Assembly (NCBI GenBank): GCA_034231615.1
Contig: CM067311.1
Location: 13,591,400 to 13,655,399, forward strand
DNA: 64,000 nucleotides
DNA from: Meghimatium bilineatum
Lineage: Eukaryota > Mollusca > Gastropoda > Stylommatophora > Philomycidae
Direction: 5' to 3'
Numbering within the stretch: position 1 is the stretch's first letter; every line of letters begins with the position of its first letter. Positions 29,101 through 34,480 of the stretch are shown in pieces. A model generated the notes under the pieces. It was given only the letters and a program-made list of their open reading frames with translations, did not search any database and was not told the DNA's origin. The position numbers and the translations under genes were made by a program.

Positions 29101-32100
29101 GAATATATATTTCATAATTCCAAAAGCAGCAAGTATTTATTCATTACTATTATCACCCCACAGGATAAGAAGGCAAGAGTAAGCATTATTGCACTATGAA
29201 ATATATGGAAATCAAAAGAAATTACTTTATATATAAAACTAATCATACGTCCGTATGTTGTCAGGGCCCAAAAGGCAAGCAAAGAATAGCAACACTGTTT
29301 ATCGTCCATGAATGTCCTAAGAGGCAACTAAGGAGTTTTAGGGTGGGGTTGGCGGTCCCATCCCATACATGGTTTAAGTGACCCAAAGTCATATTAAAAT
29401 TGGATGTGTCAGGCCAAAAAGCGCAGATATCGCAGCAATGATGAATCCATAAATATTGAAGCCATGACAATGCACTTCATTCTCCAGACTACATCCTGCT
29501 AATCTGCAGGAGTTTGAGAATGAATGCAGAAGAAGAAACTAAGAATATTTAACTCAAATGTTAGATCACTACTATTATATGGCTCTGAAACATGGAGGAT
29601 TACAAAAGGGACAAACAACAAACTACAAATGTTCATCAATTGATGTCTAAGCAAACTAGAATTGGGATGATAAGACCACCAATGTGGAACTTATGCAAAT
29701 AACTAAAAAAACTACAGTGGAGGAAGAACTAAAGAAATGAAACTGGACATACATTAAGAAGACCAACAGAAAGCAATGTAACAGAGGAATTGTTCTAGAA
29801 CCCTCAGGGAAACAGAAAAAGATGAATCAAGAAAAACTTGGAGAAAATAATTAAATTCAAAAACATAAAGGCTGAATAGGACATGAAAAGATCTGGAAGT
29901 GATAGCTAAAGATAGGATGAGATGAAGGTTTATTGAGGACCTTAGGGAGCTAAAATGTGTATAGGTAGATAGTATAGAACTAACTTCCTTATATGGTTGG
30001 TTGCTGATTCAGTGGTACATGGGCTTATGCCCTTTGACCCAATGCCATTGTGTGATATATGCATGTGTTTGTGAGCTGCTGTTTTGTTCCATATAATGTG
30101 TTTCATTTATCTGACCCTGGAGGGAGAAGCATTTTCCTGATGTCCTCCAGTGCTGGGTATTCAAAAAGGTGGTGGTCAACAGTTTCATAGAGTTGACTAA
30201 TATATGTAAAATTCTAAGTTAAAATTATTTCACAGCTAAAGAAAGAAAAGAAAATGGTACAGTACAAGTAGGACTTAGTCGTGTTATTTCCCTTGTCTAT
30301 GTTTATAAATTTCATGATCATCGTTTCATAATTTAAATATTTATTTATTTTAGGGTATGGGTTAGAATAGTTGTGTCCATAGGTGTCAACTAATATGGAA
30401 TTTCCATATTAGTATGGAAATAGACTAATATTTCCTGAGTACAGCCGTGTTGACAAAAATATGCATTCATTTAAATATACAGAATTCAACTTTAGGGGAC
30501 CGATTTTCTTCTCTGAAGATTTTTACAAATATAAAGGACTCAACAAATGAAATTGTTTTTGGTTACCTATGACAAGAGACTACCTGGGGATTCCCTTCCA
30601 ACTAAAAATAGTGCTTTTGTGTTATCTTTAGTAACTTCTGTGGAAATCAAGCTTGTGACATGTCTGTTTTATGGTTATATTTAGACTTGGAGGGAACCTT
30701 CTTTGGGAAACCCTTGTAAACAAATAGCACATGCCAATTTCCGGGTCACACGAGTGGATCACATTCTAATTAGATTTGCGAGTGTCCTTGCCTTTTATGG
30801 CATATCTAAGCTTGGCTAAAAAAGCTTACACCATTTTTTAAATCACCATGCTGTTCTGTGCACGTTGCTAGTCCTATTTGATAAAAACAGTGGATATTTG
30901 TGAATTGACTTGCTCGAACATGTTGAGGTAAGTTTAATTCATTATACTCATTTATTTAGGCCTACCAAATATGTCTAATATTTTGATAATGTAGGCCTAG
31001 CACTCTCTGTGTCTGTAATTGTAGGCCTAATTTCTGTGTCAGTAATTCTATAAATACTAGTCTCATATATTTGACAGATTTCTAGTTTAGGTCTTCACTG
31101 TTCACTGCAATATATAAATAGCAAACTTTTTGAAATCCAAACTAGCTGACGTCATGGAATTCCTTGGACCACCAATCAAATCATTTGGTGACGTTACATC
31201 GTCCGACACAGGCAAGATTTTACAGAATTTTTTATTTTCCAATCATTTGTACTGTGCACTCATTATTTCTGCGCGCTACACACTGAAAGAGCCCTCACCT
31301 CAGTGTGTAGCATACAGAAAGAATGTAATTTTTTTCTGTTTAATAATTATAATACCATCTGGTTACTGTGTATGCCCAGTTACTACTGCTCAAAGGCAAA
31401 GGTTAGGAAATCCTCTCAAAACTAGGACACAGTCAAGACCTAAACTATAATTAAGCCACATATTTAAATAAATACTCCTGATTTCTATTATAATTAACAT
31501 TAAAGCCTAGTTCTTACAATCTTGAAAGCATTTTTACCAAAATATTAGTTTGATTTTTAAATATATATGTTTAAGTATAGTTCATGTCAAAACATCTTTG
31601 TTATTTAGTGTGCTGCATGCTTTTGTAGGTCATCTCCATGACGACACATGCAAATGACATCATAGACATTCAATGAAATGTTATTTATATATGTATATAT
31701 AAAATTAACAGGATTATATATATGCAGAAAATCCTTCAATTCAAACACTAACATCATTTCTACAGTGTGAAATTAATACTAACACATGTCTAAACTTTGA
31801 GACCCCTCTTTCTCTTGAAAAGAGCAAATTGTTCATGTGTTGCTTATAATGTAGAGATGGTAAGTTAGCTCAGGCTAAAGAATTGATATAAAACTGTTAG
31901 AATTATAACATGTATATAATTTATGTAATTTGCAAGTCTATTAGAAAGATTATATATATCTCTCTCTCTCTCTCTGTGTGAGTGTGCGTGTCATTGTTAT
32001 TTTTTCAAGGGTGTAGGCCCTATGTATTGGTTAGTAAGATAGATGTTTATTTCCACCACGTTAATTATTGATCTTTATGTAAAGGGAATAACTGCAACAA

Positions 32101-32565
32101 TTTTTACGCAGTGAAAATGTATACAGAATATTCAGGTGAAAATACAGATAATATTTGACAGAAATACAGATTAAGTCTTCAAATAATTGACACCTATGCA
32201 TAACTAACCCTAACCCCAACGCTAAATAATAAAAAATATTTGAATTATTAAATGATGAACATGAAATTTACAAATATAGACATGGGAAATAATTAAACAT
32301 GTGGTGATCTCTAATTGTACTGTACCAATAAAACAAATAGTAATATTTCCTGTTTGCCAGTTGGCACTTGAAACCAAACAGCAATTTGACCCTACCTCTT
32401 GACAGAAAATAACTTGTATGCCTCCTCCACTATTTCATTCAGCCAAGTAAACTCTGTAGATATTTCTCCTATTGTTTCTTGTAATATCTCATTACATATC
32501 ACCTCTGGGACCAATAGTGTTTGGCAAGCTACTAGCAGATTACTTGTCCACATTGTATCTGCCAT
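2065..32565 (-). CDS. INCENP: INCENP (inner centromere protein), nine exons, 3' end outside the window
   Basis: INCENP is the scaffold of the chromosomal passenger complex. Its N-terminus binds Survivin and Borealin at centromeres and the midzone, and its C-terminal IN-box activates Aurora B. Nine exons (32565-32396, 29014-28877, 25500-24921, 21022-20262, 13173-13136, 11663-11614, 8490-8381, 7263-7096, 2140-2065) total 2,091 nt, exactly 697 codons, with no phase conflict and GT/AG at every junction. Residues 1-56 match the CEN region (WLNEIVEEAYKLFS, against WLEEIQEEAERMFT in human). Residues 63-68 are MPKTPS, the conserved CDK site. P400-x-V402-x-L404 fits an HP1-binding motif. Residues 580-697 are a K/E/R-rich single alpha-helix. 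The IN-box was not found in 1-2064, so the gene continues off the left edge. Residues 103-550 are low-complexity and family-variable. The name rests on recalled family features, not a database search. Confidence 0.9.
3236..3794 (+). mobile_element. LINE fragment, reverse transcriptase, 5' part (family 1)
   Basis: Frame-broken reverse transcriptase. LYIEPQLNNTQMGFRK is the QxGFR motif, then EKAFERVDR (AFD-type), GVHQVCVLSPILF, and LLFADDQVLIA, in which F-A-D-D is the catalytic motif. It is cut at 3795 by a TA-flanked transposon and resumes at 5791. It lies in INCENP intron 8. Confidence 0.8.
3797..5788. mobile_element. 1,992-bp non-autonomous DNA transposon with TA target duplication
   Basis: The ends are inverted repeats: left CCGTTAATTTCCGAATATAA, right (reverse complement) CCGTTAATTTTCGTGTATAA, about 19 of 24 bases matching. 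It is flanked by TA at 3795-3796 and 5789-5790. Two related LINE copies (near 35651 and 38321) show the uninterrupted target GAAGATTAATATTGAAAAG, proving insertion with a 2-bp TA duplication. No transposase frame is visible inside, so it would need help in trans. TA duplication suggests the Tc1/mariner/pogo group; the ends match no family I can name. Confidence 0.85.
4340..4800. repeat. Internal direct repeat of the TA transposon
   Basis: A segment at about 4341-4424 containing GATCACGTTTGTTTTTATAA recurs at about 4724-4799 with a few changes, both running on through AGAGTTTGAACTTTG and ending near ACGGTAATA. The duplication lies inside the transposon and may mark an old internal rearrangement. 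Confidence 0.75.
5791..5874 (+). mobile_element. LINE fragment (family 1), continuation after the transposon
   Basis: Sequence starting ATATTGAAAAGACCAAAATA continues the LINE frame broken at 3795. It aligns with 35656-35740 of the copy at 35.5 kb (EKTxIMAIAKK, then ISIDDKHL-like text), after which similarity stops. Confidence 0.75.
5875..7090. other. AT-rich intron DNA, nothing recognised
   Basis: Very AT-rich INCENP intron 8 sequence with homopolymer runs and a short GATA run near 6860. No coding or repeat family signal that I can support. Confidence 0.5.
7096..7263 (-). CDS. INCENP: INCENP exon 8: single alpha-helix core
   Basis: The exon is 168 nt with acceptor TTTGTGCATATTTAG and donor GTGAGTTAC. 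Its 55 full codons are mostly Glu, Lys and Arg (it begins LREEKELRVAEARKMRLHRE). It lines up with [20 protein letters not shown] of vertebrate INCENP, the extended helix that reaches from the centromere-bound end toward Aurora B and binds microtubules. Continuous coding on the minus strand makes the plus strand a long pyrimidine run. Confidence 0.88.
7813..7955. repeat. ~42-45-bp imperfect tandem repeat
   Basis: Three to four degenerate units built on TTGAAATTTCCTCAAACCAC followed by a CATATGCATG-like stretch. INCENP intron 7. Confidence 0.75.
8381..8490 (-). CDS. INCENP: INCENP exon 7: start of charged helix
   Basis: The exon is 110 nt with acceptor TTACATTTTCAG and donor GTGAGTGC. It encodes NIHEQKMLKLMEKENREKDQ and about 16 more K/E-rich residues without proline or glycine. 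It aligns with the [20 protein letters not shown] part of human INCENP, where the single alpha-helix begins. Confidence 0.85.
8934..9078 (-). mobile_element. SINE-A copy with 10-bp target duplication
   Basis: A 145-bp element read on the minus strand. It starts near CCGCCAAAAACGGATG and ends in GTTTGAGAATGAATGC plus a (GAA)n tail. It is flanked by AAAAGTATAT at 8924-8933 and 9079-9088. The poly-GAA tail and target duplication show retrotransposition. INCENP intron 6. Confidence 0.85.
9508..9590 (+). mobile_element. SINE-A fragment
   Basis: Plus-strand partial copy recognised from TCTGGACAACATCCTGCAGG and the following AGTAGGACCATTGTCCTGCA. Confidence 0.6.
10081..10321. repeat. 42-bp minisatellite, about six units
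   Basis: The unit contains TTTTCTCATATCATATAACT followed by ACTTATCATTAACCATAAATTC. The first unit is shorter and divergent. INCENP intron 6. Confidence 0.9.
10455..10640 (-). mobile_element. LINE 3' fragment (NREGMSMNLNN family)
   Basis: Minus-strand translation gives RRTINREGMSMNLNNTQQLK then a WKAMVSALCAAYGPGGT ending. The same terminal segment occurs on the plus strand at 13.6-13.85 kb. Confidence 0.7.
11265..11460 (+). mobile_element. SINE-B copy
   Basis: Plus-strand copy recognised from GGTGGAGTTGACTGTCCCGT, then GTGTCATGCCGAAGG and the shared 3' end CAGGAGTTTGAGAAC. Confidence 0.7.
11614..11663 (-). CDS. INCENP: INCENP exon 6 (50 nt)
   Basis: The exon runs from acceptor TTGACTGTTGAAG to donor GTAAGTAAT and encodes TVGSCEKMDTMMSPNQ. 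It enters in phase 1 and leaves in phase 0, joining exons 5 and 7 exactly. A competing AG 13 bp downstream would give an early stop. It corresponds to the region just before the charged helix. Confidence 0.72.
11722..11796. repeat. CTAT/CATC tetranucleotide microsatellite
   Basis: Runs of CTAT and CATC units, interrupted. INCENP intron 5, next to exon 6. Confidence 0.85.
11956..12336. repeat. 31-38-bp minisatellite with internal inverted repeat
   Basis: About eleven units of GAGTAGGATGCTCTTCTCAA plus a CA-rich spacer of variable length. The first units read GAGTAGGATGCTCTACTC, a perfect 6-bp stem with a 6-base loop. Frames on both strands stay open across it and mimic an 86-codon protein. 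Confidence 0.9.
12391..12540 (-). mobile_element. SINE-A copy (divergent)
   Basis: Minus-strand copy. On the plus strand it reads TTCATTCTCTCAAACTCCCA at the tail end and ACACATCTATCTTTGGCGG at the head end. No clear target duplication. Confidence 0.7.
12600..12735 (-). mobile_element. LINE 3'-end fragment (family 7)
   Basis: Minus-strand terminal coding segment including a LREDLCAEALNMV-like stretch, related to the copies near 24.2, 28.7 and 63.7 kb. Confidence 0.55.
13136..13173 (-). CDS. INCENP: INCENP exon 5 (38-nt microexon)
   Basis: The microexon encodes TKSGTTSPIKSK between the tract TTTTATTTTAATATAGAG and a GTAAGTTAT donor. Two AGs lie in tandem (AG|AG|C). Only the second keeps phase with exon 4; the first would shift the frame to a stop. 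Its existence is inferred from a perfect splice context and phase agreement on both sides, because a 12-residue match has little weight alone. Confidence 0.72.
13250..13555 (+). mobile_element. SINE-D, tRNA-derived
   Basis: The tRNA-like head has an A-box-like TGGCATGGTGG and a B box GGGTTCAAATCCC. The body contains GCTATGAGTGGTACTCGTGG. A second full copy lies at 57537-57782. INCENP intron 4. Confidence 0.75.
13575..13850 (+). mobile_element. LINE 3' fragment (NREGMSMNLNN family)
   Basis: Plus-strand translation gives RRWTYICHVLRMNSLRIPQQ, a GRPRETLRRTNNREGMSMNL stretch, and an end at AVYGPGGT. This is the typical post-RT tail of a non-LTR element. Stops interrupt it. Confidence 0.75.
14110..14340 (+). 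mobile_element. LINE tail fragment (family 7)
   Basis: LVWSGHVIRHDSLSKTIFQR, followed by an AGRRGG and NIKEL-like segment, is the common WFGHVxRHDSLSKT tail of animal LINEs. Frameshifted. Confidence 0.7.
14385..14540 (-). mobile_element. SINE-A copy with 10-bp target duplication
   Basis: A 156-bp minus-strand element between two copies of TGACAGGTAT (14375-14384 and 14541-14550). The (GAA)n tail abuts the left repeat. Confidence 0.85.
14670..14803. repeat. 27-bp minisatellite, five units
   Basis: Near-identical units ACACAATTAACAACTCTACC plus GCCAAGA. The 27-bp period keeps frames open on both strands. Confidence 0.93.
14895..15250 (+). mobile_element. LINE fragment, post-RT region (family 4), first half
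   Basis: KVVNRFTYLGSTLSQNATID is a hallmark of this LINE group, followed by degenerate text up to TWTVYRRREEAFIQL. Frame breaks are present. It is interrupted by another LINE piece and resumes near 15505. Confidence 0.75.
15257..15500 (-). mobile_element. I-like LINE 3' fragment inserted in the family 4 LINE
   Basis: On the minus strand this encodes MMVNQHNTGAISRNVMTDTL-type text and ends CSVCSDDDPTT. The same segment occurs at 43310-43488 and 62842-63010. It splits the plus-strand LINE on either side. Confidence 0.65.
15505..15840 (+). mobile_element. LINE fragment (family 4), second half
   Basis: NIKWQDKFLDTTVLYRSGIP, then SIDTILMYTQIRWAGHVCQI, continues the LINE begun at 14895. It is followed by a degenerate KTSLKVF segment. 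The family 4 copy at 37.2-37.7 kb carries the matching tail. Confidence 0.75.
15960..16560 (+). mobile_element. GC-richer composite of LINE tail fragments
   Basis: Contains a segment shared with 40534-40620 (the CCCATAAGTGCTCCGCCCTC end), and an SQFDSLARQGNNNDLDTLYC piece whose complement is at 34064-34152. It also has TFAARIWLISHL, a remnant of the terminal zinc-finger-like CxxCxxxFxxRIGLxSHLxxH seen in family 4. No intact gene. Confidence 0.5.
16920..17225 (-). mobile_element. LINE fragment (family 1), degenerate
   Basis: The minus strand gives KLVTTEMACLHLETE, matching KIVTTEMTCLRRILGVSLRD of the copy at 35.97 kb, with several stops. The 155-codon plus-strand reading frame here is only its antisense. 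Confidence 0.6.
17314..17510 (-). mobile_element. SINE-B copy
   Basis: Minus-strand copy. The plus strand reads TTCTCAAACTCCTGCAGATT and later GGTTTCTGGGTCACTTTGGC. Confidence 0.75.
17515..17634. repeat. 30-bp minisatellite, four units
   Basis: Four almost identical units of CATTCGCCTGGAACATCTGA then AATTTTGTCT. Confidence 0.95.
17606..17830 (-). mobile_element. I-like LINE C-terminal fragment
   Basis: MCICGQAPQTAEHILQECQD with spaced Cys/His is the zinc-binding tail found after RNase H in I-like LINEs. It is related to pieces at 41.4, 45.0, 51.9 and 55.4 kb. Confidence 0.7.
17856..17995 (+). mobile_element. LINE 3' end (family 6)
   Basis: YKWESNITRWTGYSLAECTT continues to YVAANLRCGDGT and stops at a TGATGATGATGAT tail, the 3' microsatellite of this LINE. 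Related copies are at 33.6-33.9 and 42.5-42.9 kb. Confidence 0.75.
18031..18345 (+). mobile_element. SINE-C, tRNA-derived, full length
   Basis: The tRNA-like head has an A box TAGCCTAGTGG and a B-box-like GGTTCAAAACC. A poly-A linker and a body with CGACCACTCCTCCAGTCGAC follow. Relatives are at 38056-38260 and 56473-56768. Confidence 0.8.
18693..19470 (-). mobile_element. LINE fragment, post-RT region (family 2)
   Basis: A 197-codon open frame plus flanking broken sequence. It has KVHKFSYLRSKLTLDGDVMT, SYGCESW, a WSYIGQVLR segment and RVRGRPKKH, all in the order usual behind the reverse transcriptase of jockey/CR1-like elements. No RT catalytic motif remains. Confidence 0.8.
19600..19790 (-). 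mobile_element. LINE tail fragment (family 3)
   Basis: PRYRWIRDISDCLNMSLQRL matches the RRRWTKDIQECLRMSLKDA tail of the copy at 26.4-27.1 kb. Confidence 0.65.
20262..21022 (-). CDS. INCENP: INCENP exon 4: long disordered exon with PxVxL motif
   Basis: The exon is 761 nt (253 codons plus two bases). Acceptor TATTTTTTTCTCAG precedes 21022 and donor GTAAATTTG follows 20262. It is Ser/Thr-rich and acidic-polar with no folded domain. ITPQVSLVS at residues 399-407 contains PQVSL, a match to the PxVxL chromoshadow-binding motif. Vertebrate INCENP also binds HP1, so the role is plausible but inferred. Confidence 0.87.
21169..21415 (+). mobile_element. SINE-E, tRNA-derived
   Basis: The head CACAGTAGCTCAGTAGTTAG is tRNA-like with an A box, and GGTTCAATTCCC is a good B box. 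The body ends near GCCATACTCCGAAACTTTTC. It lies just upstream of INCENP exon 4 in intron 3. It is not a functional tRNA: the cloverleaf is incomplete and it runs on into a SINE body. Confidence 0.7.
21490..21790 (-). mobile_element. LINE fragment (family 3), degenerate
   Basis: Minus-strand text with LTRKLSFFGRVQRHNTIKRL resembles the LVFFGHIKRHGGMERVLLEE segment of the copy at 26.4 kb. Stops are frequent. Confidence 0.6.
22341..23884. repeat. 1.5-kb minisatellite of 41- and 43-bp units in INCENP intron 3
   Basis: About 37 units of GACTATCAACAACAGGTTAA plus ACATCACAAGACAAGCTAAAT (41 bp). A longer type reads CATAAGACAGAAGCTAAAT (43 bp). Long units recur singly or in pairs between runs of short ones, and a CATAAGACAAG hybrid also occurs. 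The first units are irregular. No reading frame is conserved. Confidence 0.97.
24130..24290 (-). mobile_element. LINE 3'-end fragment (family 7)
   Basis: The minus strand gives NCWRTLCVNASNVVLLQP, comparable to RWRTLCAEATNVVPLRP at 28.7 kb. Confidence 0.65.
24549..24883. repeat. 43-bp minisatellite, about eight units
   Basis: Units of AGATATACCTAATTATTTAT then ATGATAGTAACACAAGAAAACTA. One unit lacks a few bases. It ends about 40 bp from the donor of INCENP exon 3. Confidence 0.94.
24921..25500 (-). CDS. INCENP: INCENP exon 3: disordered basic/serine-rich region
   Basis: The exon is 580 nt, open throughout. Acceptor AACCCTCAG precedes 25500 and donor GTAGGTATT follows 24921. It completes a split serine codon from exon 2 and ends on a full lysine codon. 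The roughly 193 residues are rich in Ser, Lys, Thr and Asn with no recognisable fold, as expected for the central part of INCENP. The donor lies only about 40 bp from the end of a 43-bp minisatellite. Confidence 0.85.
25780..26185 (+). mobile_element. LINE fragment (family 3), degenerate
   Basis: KWLLKTIKKHKLTYFGHIQ and the following GRPRLRW-like and YTEPIGLQSG text match the family 3 tail. Multiple frame breaks. INCENP intron 2. Confidence 0.7.
26430..27085 (-). mobile_element. LINE fragment, post-RT region (family 3), longest copy
   Basis: An open frame of 225 codons contains THFDYLGSNINNAEDCTVEI, YGCEAWTLNK, LRIPWTAKKTNQ, FFGHIKRHGG and GRPRRRWTKDIQECLRMSLK. This is the standard region after the RT of CR1/jockey-like LINEs, and the element is 5' truncated. 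It is the best reference for the copies at 19.6, 21.5, 25.8 and 44.2 kb. Confidence 0.82.
27111..27203. repeat. 19-bp tandem repeat, five units
   Basis: Units of TAAATACATTAGTGATGTG or TAAATACATTAGGGATGTG, alternating. Confidence 0.9.
27555..27630 (-). mobile_element. SINE-D fragment with poly-G run
   Basis: The complement of the SINE-D body is recognised in CCAGCCGAGAGTACTACTCA. It is followed by a run of about 18 G near 27622. Confidence 0.55.
27715..28130 (-). mobile_element. pogo/Tigger-type transposase remnant
   Basis: The minus strand reads GVKTVFVMMTGHEKTYFTV, then WQMEHVC and VVFKNVRLPLQA, and later a PLDVPLNVTI-like segment and DRLQEKWNEV across frameshifts. This order (KTVFVxMTGHEK, VVFK, LQPLDVxxNxxFKDRLRxxW) is that of pogo-family DDE transposases. 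It is heavily broken and non-functional. INCENP intron 2. Confidence 0.7.
28660..28800 (+). mobile_element. LINE 3'-end fragment (family 7)
   Basis: NIKEWTGQDISTLIHIAEDR, then FRWRTLCAEATNVVPLRP and a stop. This is the terminal coding segment of a widespread animal LINE, 5' truncated, just downstream of INCENP exon 2 in intron 2. Confidence 0.8.
28877..29014 (-). CDS. INCENP: INCENP exon 2: MPKTPS motif
   Basis: The exon is 138 nt, phase 2 in and phase 2 out. Acceptor TTATCTTCAG precedes 29014 and donor GTATGA follows 28877. It carries MPKTPS at residues 63-68; the threonine corresponds to the CDK1 site T59 of human INCENP. A second AG lies 7 bp downstream, but only the 29014 start keeps phase with exon 1. 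A stop codon just upstream of 29052 rules out the longer reading. Confidence 0.88.
29314..29541 (+). mobile_element. SINE-B copy, near full length
   Basis: Reads AAGAGGCAACTAAGGAGTTT at the head and GGATGTGTCAGGCCAAAAAG in the body. It ends CAGGAGTTTGAGAATGAATG plus CAGAAGAAGAAA. INCENP intron 1. Confidence 0.8.
29550..29965 (+). mobile_element. LINE tail fragment (family 2)
   Basis: Broken frames give GHTLRRPTESNVTEELF, NPQGNRKR and a WKDLEVIAKDRMRW-like end, typical of a non-LTR C-terminus. Confidence 0.7.
30185..32395. other. AT-rich INCENP intron 1, mostly unrecognised
   Basis: AT-rich sequence with short dinucleotide runs (for example CT/GT near 31960). A segment at 30000-30110 resembles the 3' end of the I-like LINE at 58.96 kb. 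The 106-codon plus frame near 31130-31450 has no support. Confidence 0.5.
32396..32565 (-). CDS. INCENP: INCENP exon 1 (coding): CEN region
   Basis: The ATG at 32565-32563 sits in a good context (ACAATGG). The exon gives 56 codons plus two bases and ends AAGAG before a GTAGGG donor at 32395. The stretch TEFTWLNEIVEEAYKLFS aligns with the vertebrate CEN helix that packs with Survivin and Borealin. The split codon joins exon 2 in phase. A further 5' untranslated exon may exist at higher coordinates, but I cannot place it. Confidence 0.85.
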
Positions 32566-32754
32566 TGTCAGTATAAAAACTCCCTGTGTGTACCTTCGAC
32601 ACTCACATCACAATATGAGGATAACTGTATTCCTGGATGAAATATTAATGTAGTATGATACATTTAATCAACAAAATAATTATACTATTTTTTAAATATT
32701 TTGGAGGGACCCGAAAGGGGAACAAAAAATAGTGACTGTTACCTACCGTAGGCC

Positions 32755-32945
32755 TACATGTAAAAGGTGACCTTGAGGGTGGGATTGGCTGTCAAATCCC
32801 AGATGGTCAAAGTGACCCAGAAGCTGTGCTGGTCAGATATATCAGGCTGAAAGGTGCAGATATTGCAGCGAAGCTGTAAACCATGACAAAACACATTCCA
32901 TTATTTGGACTACATCCTACTAATCTGCAGGATTTTGAGAACAAA
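32755..32945 (+). mobile_element. SINE-B copy
   Basis: Plus-strand copy with GAGGGTGGGATTGGCTGTCA, ATATCAGGCTGAAAGGTGCA and the 3' end CTAATCTGCAGGATTTTGAG. It lies just upstream of the INCENP start codon. Confidence 0.78.
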
Positions 32946-33407
32946 AGAAAAATATAGTAATCAAGCATGTGAGCCCCCTAGGTGTTTGTTTACACATCTG
33001 TGGATGCATAAGGTCACAGACAAGGCTCACAAGACAAGGATTTTCAATTTTTCTCTATCCCTGGGTATGCCTATGTTCTTAACCTCAATCCATATGTTCA
33101 TCTCTAAGTCCTTCAATGTCTCTCTTCTCCATATGTCTTAGGTCTTCCCCATTTCCTTTTTTCTGGAGGGTTCCATGTCTTTGATCTAGCTGTAGGTTAT
33201 ATTTTACTGGCTTTTTAAGCGTGAGCCAAAACTACAGGGTATTTTCTTTTTTTTCTCTCCTTAATCTGAGTGCCCACTAGAGCTTAGCTCATTGATCGCC
33301 ATACCTCTTCCCTTTATATCTTCTGCCACCTAATGTTTAATATTCTTTATTAAAGTTATATAGTAGACCTTACCTATATTTTTGTTAAACTTGTTTACAC
33401 CCACTGA

Positions 33408-33563
33408 AAAGAAACTACAGCCAAGAAAAGCACCAATCCTGATAAAATATCCAATGAGATAATCCACCACTTAGGAACCAAAGGAAAAACAGAGCTACTA
33501 AACTTCATAGATACAACTTGGCAAAGTGAAACCCTACCAATAGCCTGGAAGACAGCTATTATC
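33408..33563 (+). mobile_element. LINE reverse-transcriptase fragment (family 5), left part
   Basis: NPDKISNEIIHHLGTKGKTE followed by LPIAWKTAII is the APGPDxIxxE...LPxxWKxA block before the RT palm. It continues after a minus-strand LINE insertion at 33897 with PIQKRGN (P-x-KKG block). Confidence 0.78.
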
Positions 33564-33896
33564 ATCATCATCATCATTAAATGCCATCTCCGCAACGAAG
33601 GTTGGCTGCAACTATCTCCAAAATCTCCTGTCTTGGTGGTGCACTCTGCTAGACTGTAACCTGTCCATCGTGTGATGTTATTCTCCCACTTGTATCTCTG
33701 CCTACCTCTTGCTCGCTTCCCTTTGACTTTACCCTCAAGTAAGGTCTTCAATAAGGTGTCATGTCTTTTAATGTGTCCAAAGTATTTTATTTGCCTGATC
33801 TTTATTTCTCTTAGTAGTTTTTTCCTCATATTAAGTGTTTTTAGTATCTCTTTATTTGTTTTCTTCTCTTTCCATGATGTTCTCCCTATACAAAAA
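33564..33896 (-). mobile_element. LINE 3' end (family 6) inserted in the family 5 LINE
   Basis: The minus strand reads GRTSWKEKKTNKEILKTLNM, KYFGHIKRHDTLLKTLLEGK and KWENNITRWTGYSLAECTTK. It ends in RRWH and a run of ATG repeats. It sits exactly between WKTAII and PIQKRG of the plus-strand LINE, so it landed inside it. It is 5' truncated. Confidence 0.8.
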
Positions 33897-34063
33897 AGGG
33901 GAAATGTATGCCTCAACCAGGAATTTTCACCAACCTTAAAACAGCTCAACACATTATCTGAAACAAATGTAAACAACAATGGATGGACCGCTGGGCCACT
34001 AGCTCAAAAAGAAGTGCTATATGTAGACAAGTCTCAACCAAATCCACATGGCAGCATAAATAG
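33897..34063 (+). mobile_element. LINE reverse-transcriptase fragment (family 5), right part
   Basis: It begins PIQKRGNVCLNQEFSPTLKQ, the degenerate P-KKG...FRPI block, then loses similarity. Confidence 0.6.
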
Positions 34064-34152
34064 ACTCCATCATCAGGTGGCATGCCGGGTGGTGTAGGCG
34101 GTCATGGCTCTCCGTCCACAGTATTATGTATCAAAGTCGTTGTTTCTTTGCC
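34064..34152 (-). mobile_element. LINE 3' tail fragment
   Basis: Complement of the segment at about 16400-16490 (GGCACGGCAAAGAAACAACG then CTTTGATACATAA). It ends at the CATCATCAGGTGGCATGCC side. Confidence 0.6.
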
Positions 34153-34154
34153 GT

Positions 34155-34480
34155 GCCACATAAATAGATTACTACACCGTAAAGATCAAACCACAATATT
34201 TATGCTGCAAACATCACATGTACACCTACAACTTAACATTAACAAACCTTTACAAAAAATTACAGTCAGACCATACTATCAACCATACACTGTACACACC
34301 ATACTGCAACAGACAAGAGGAGGTAACATTAAAACACCACCTTATTGAATGCCCTGCACTACAAGACCTACGAAAACAATTCACTGTTAGTAGTTACTGT
34401 TATCACCAAACCCCACCAACAGTCAACACCCTTGGCCTTTGCTTTGTTACTGACACAACACACAGCTGAAGAAGACGTGC
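34155..34480 (+). mobile_element. LINE C-terminal fragment
   Basis: EEVTLKHHLIECPALQDLRK in one frame, with degenerate upstream text, is the zinc-knuckle-like tail after RT/RNase H. No complete domain. Confidence 0.6.

Noticed and set aside
30700-30925. First exon of a plus-strand gene (ends GAG before GTAAGTTTAA at 30925)
   Set aside because: The donor-like site is good, but there is no open frame or downstream partner exon. It may be chance.
31130-31450. 106-codon plus-strand gene
   Set aside because: No motif, no splice context and ordinary AT-rich intron composition.
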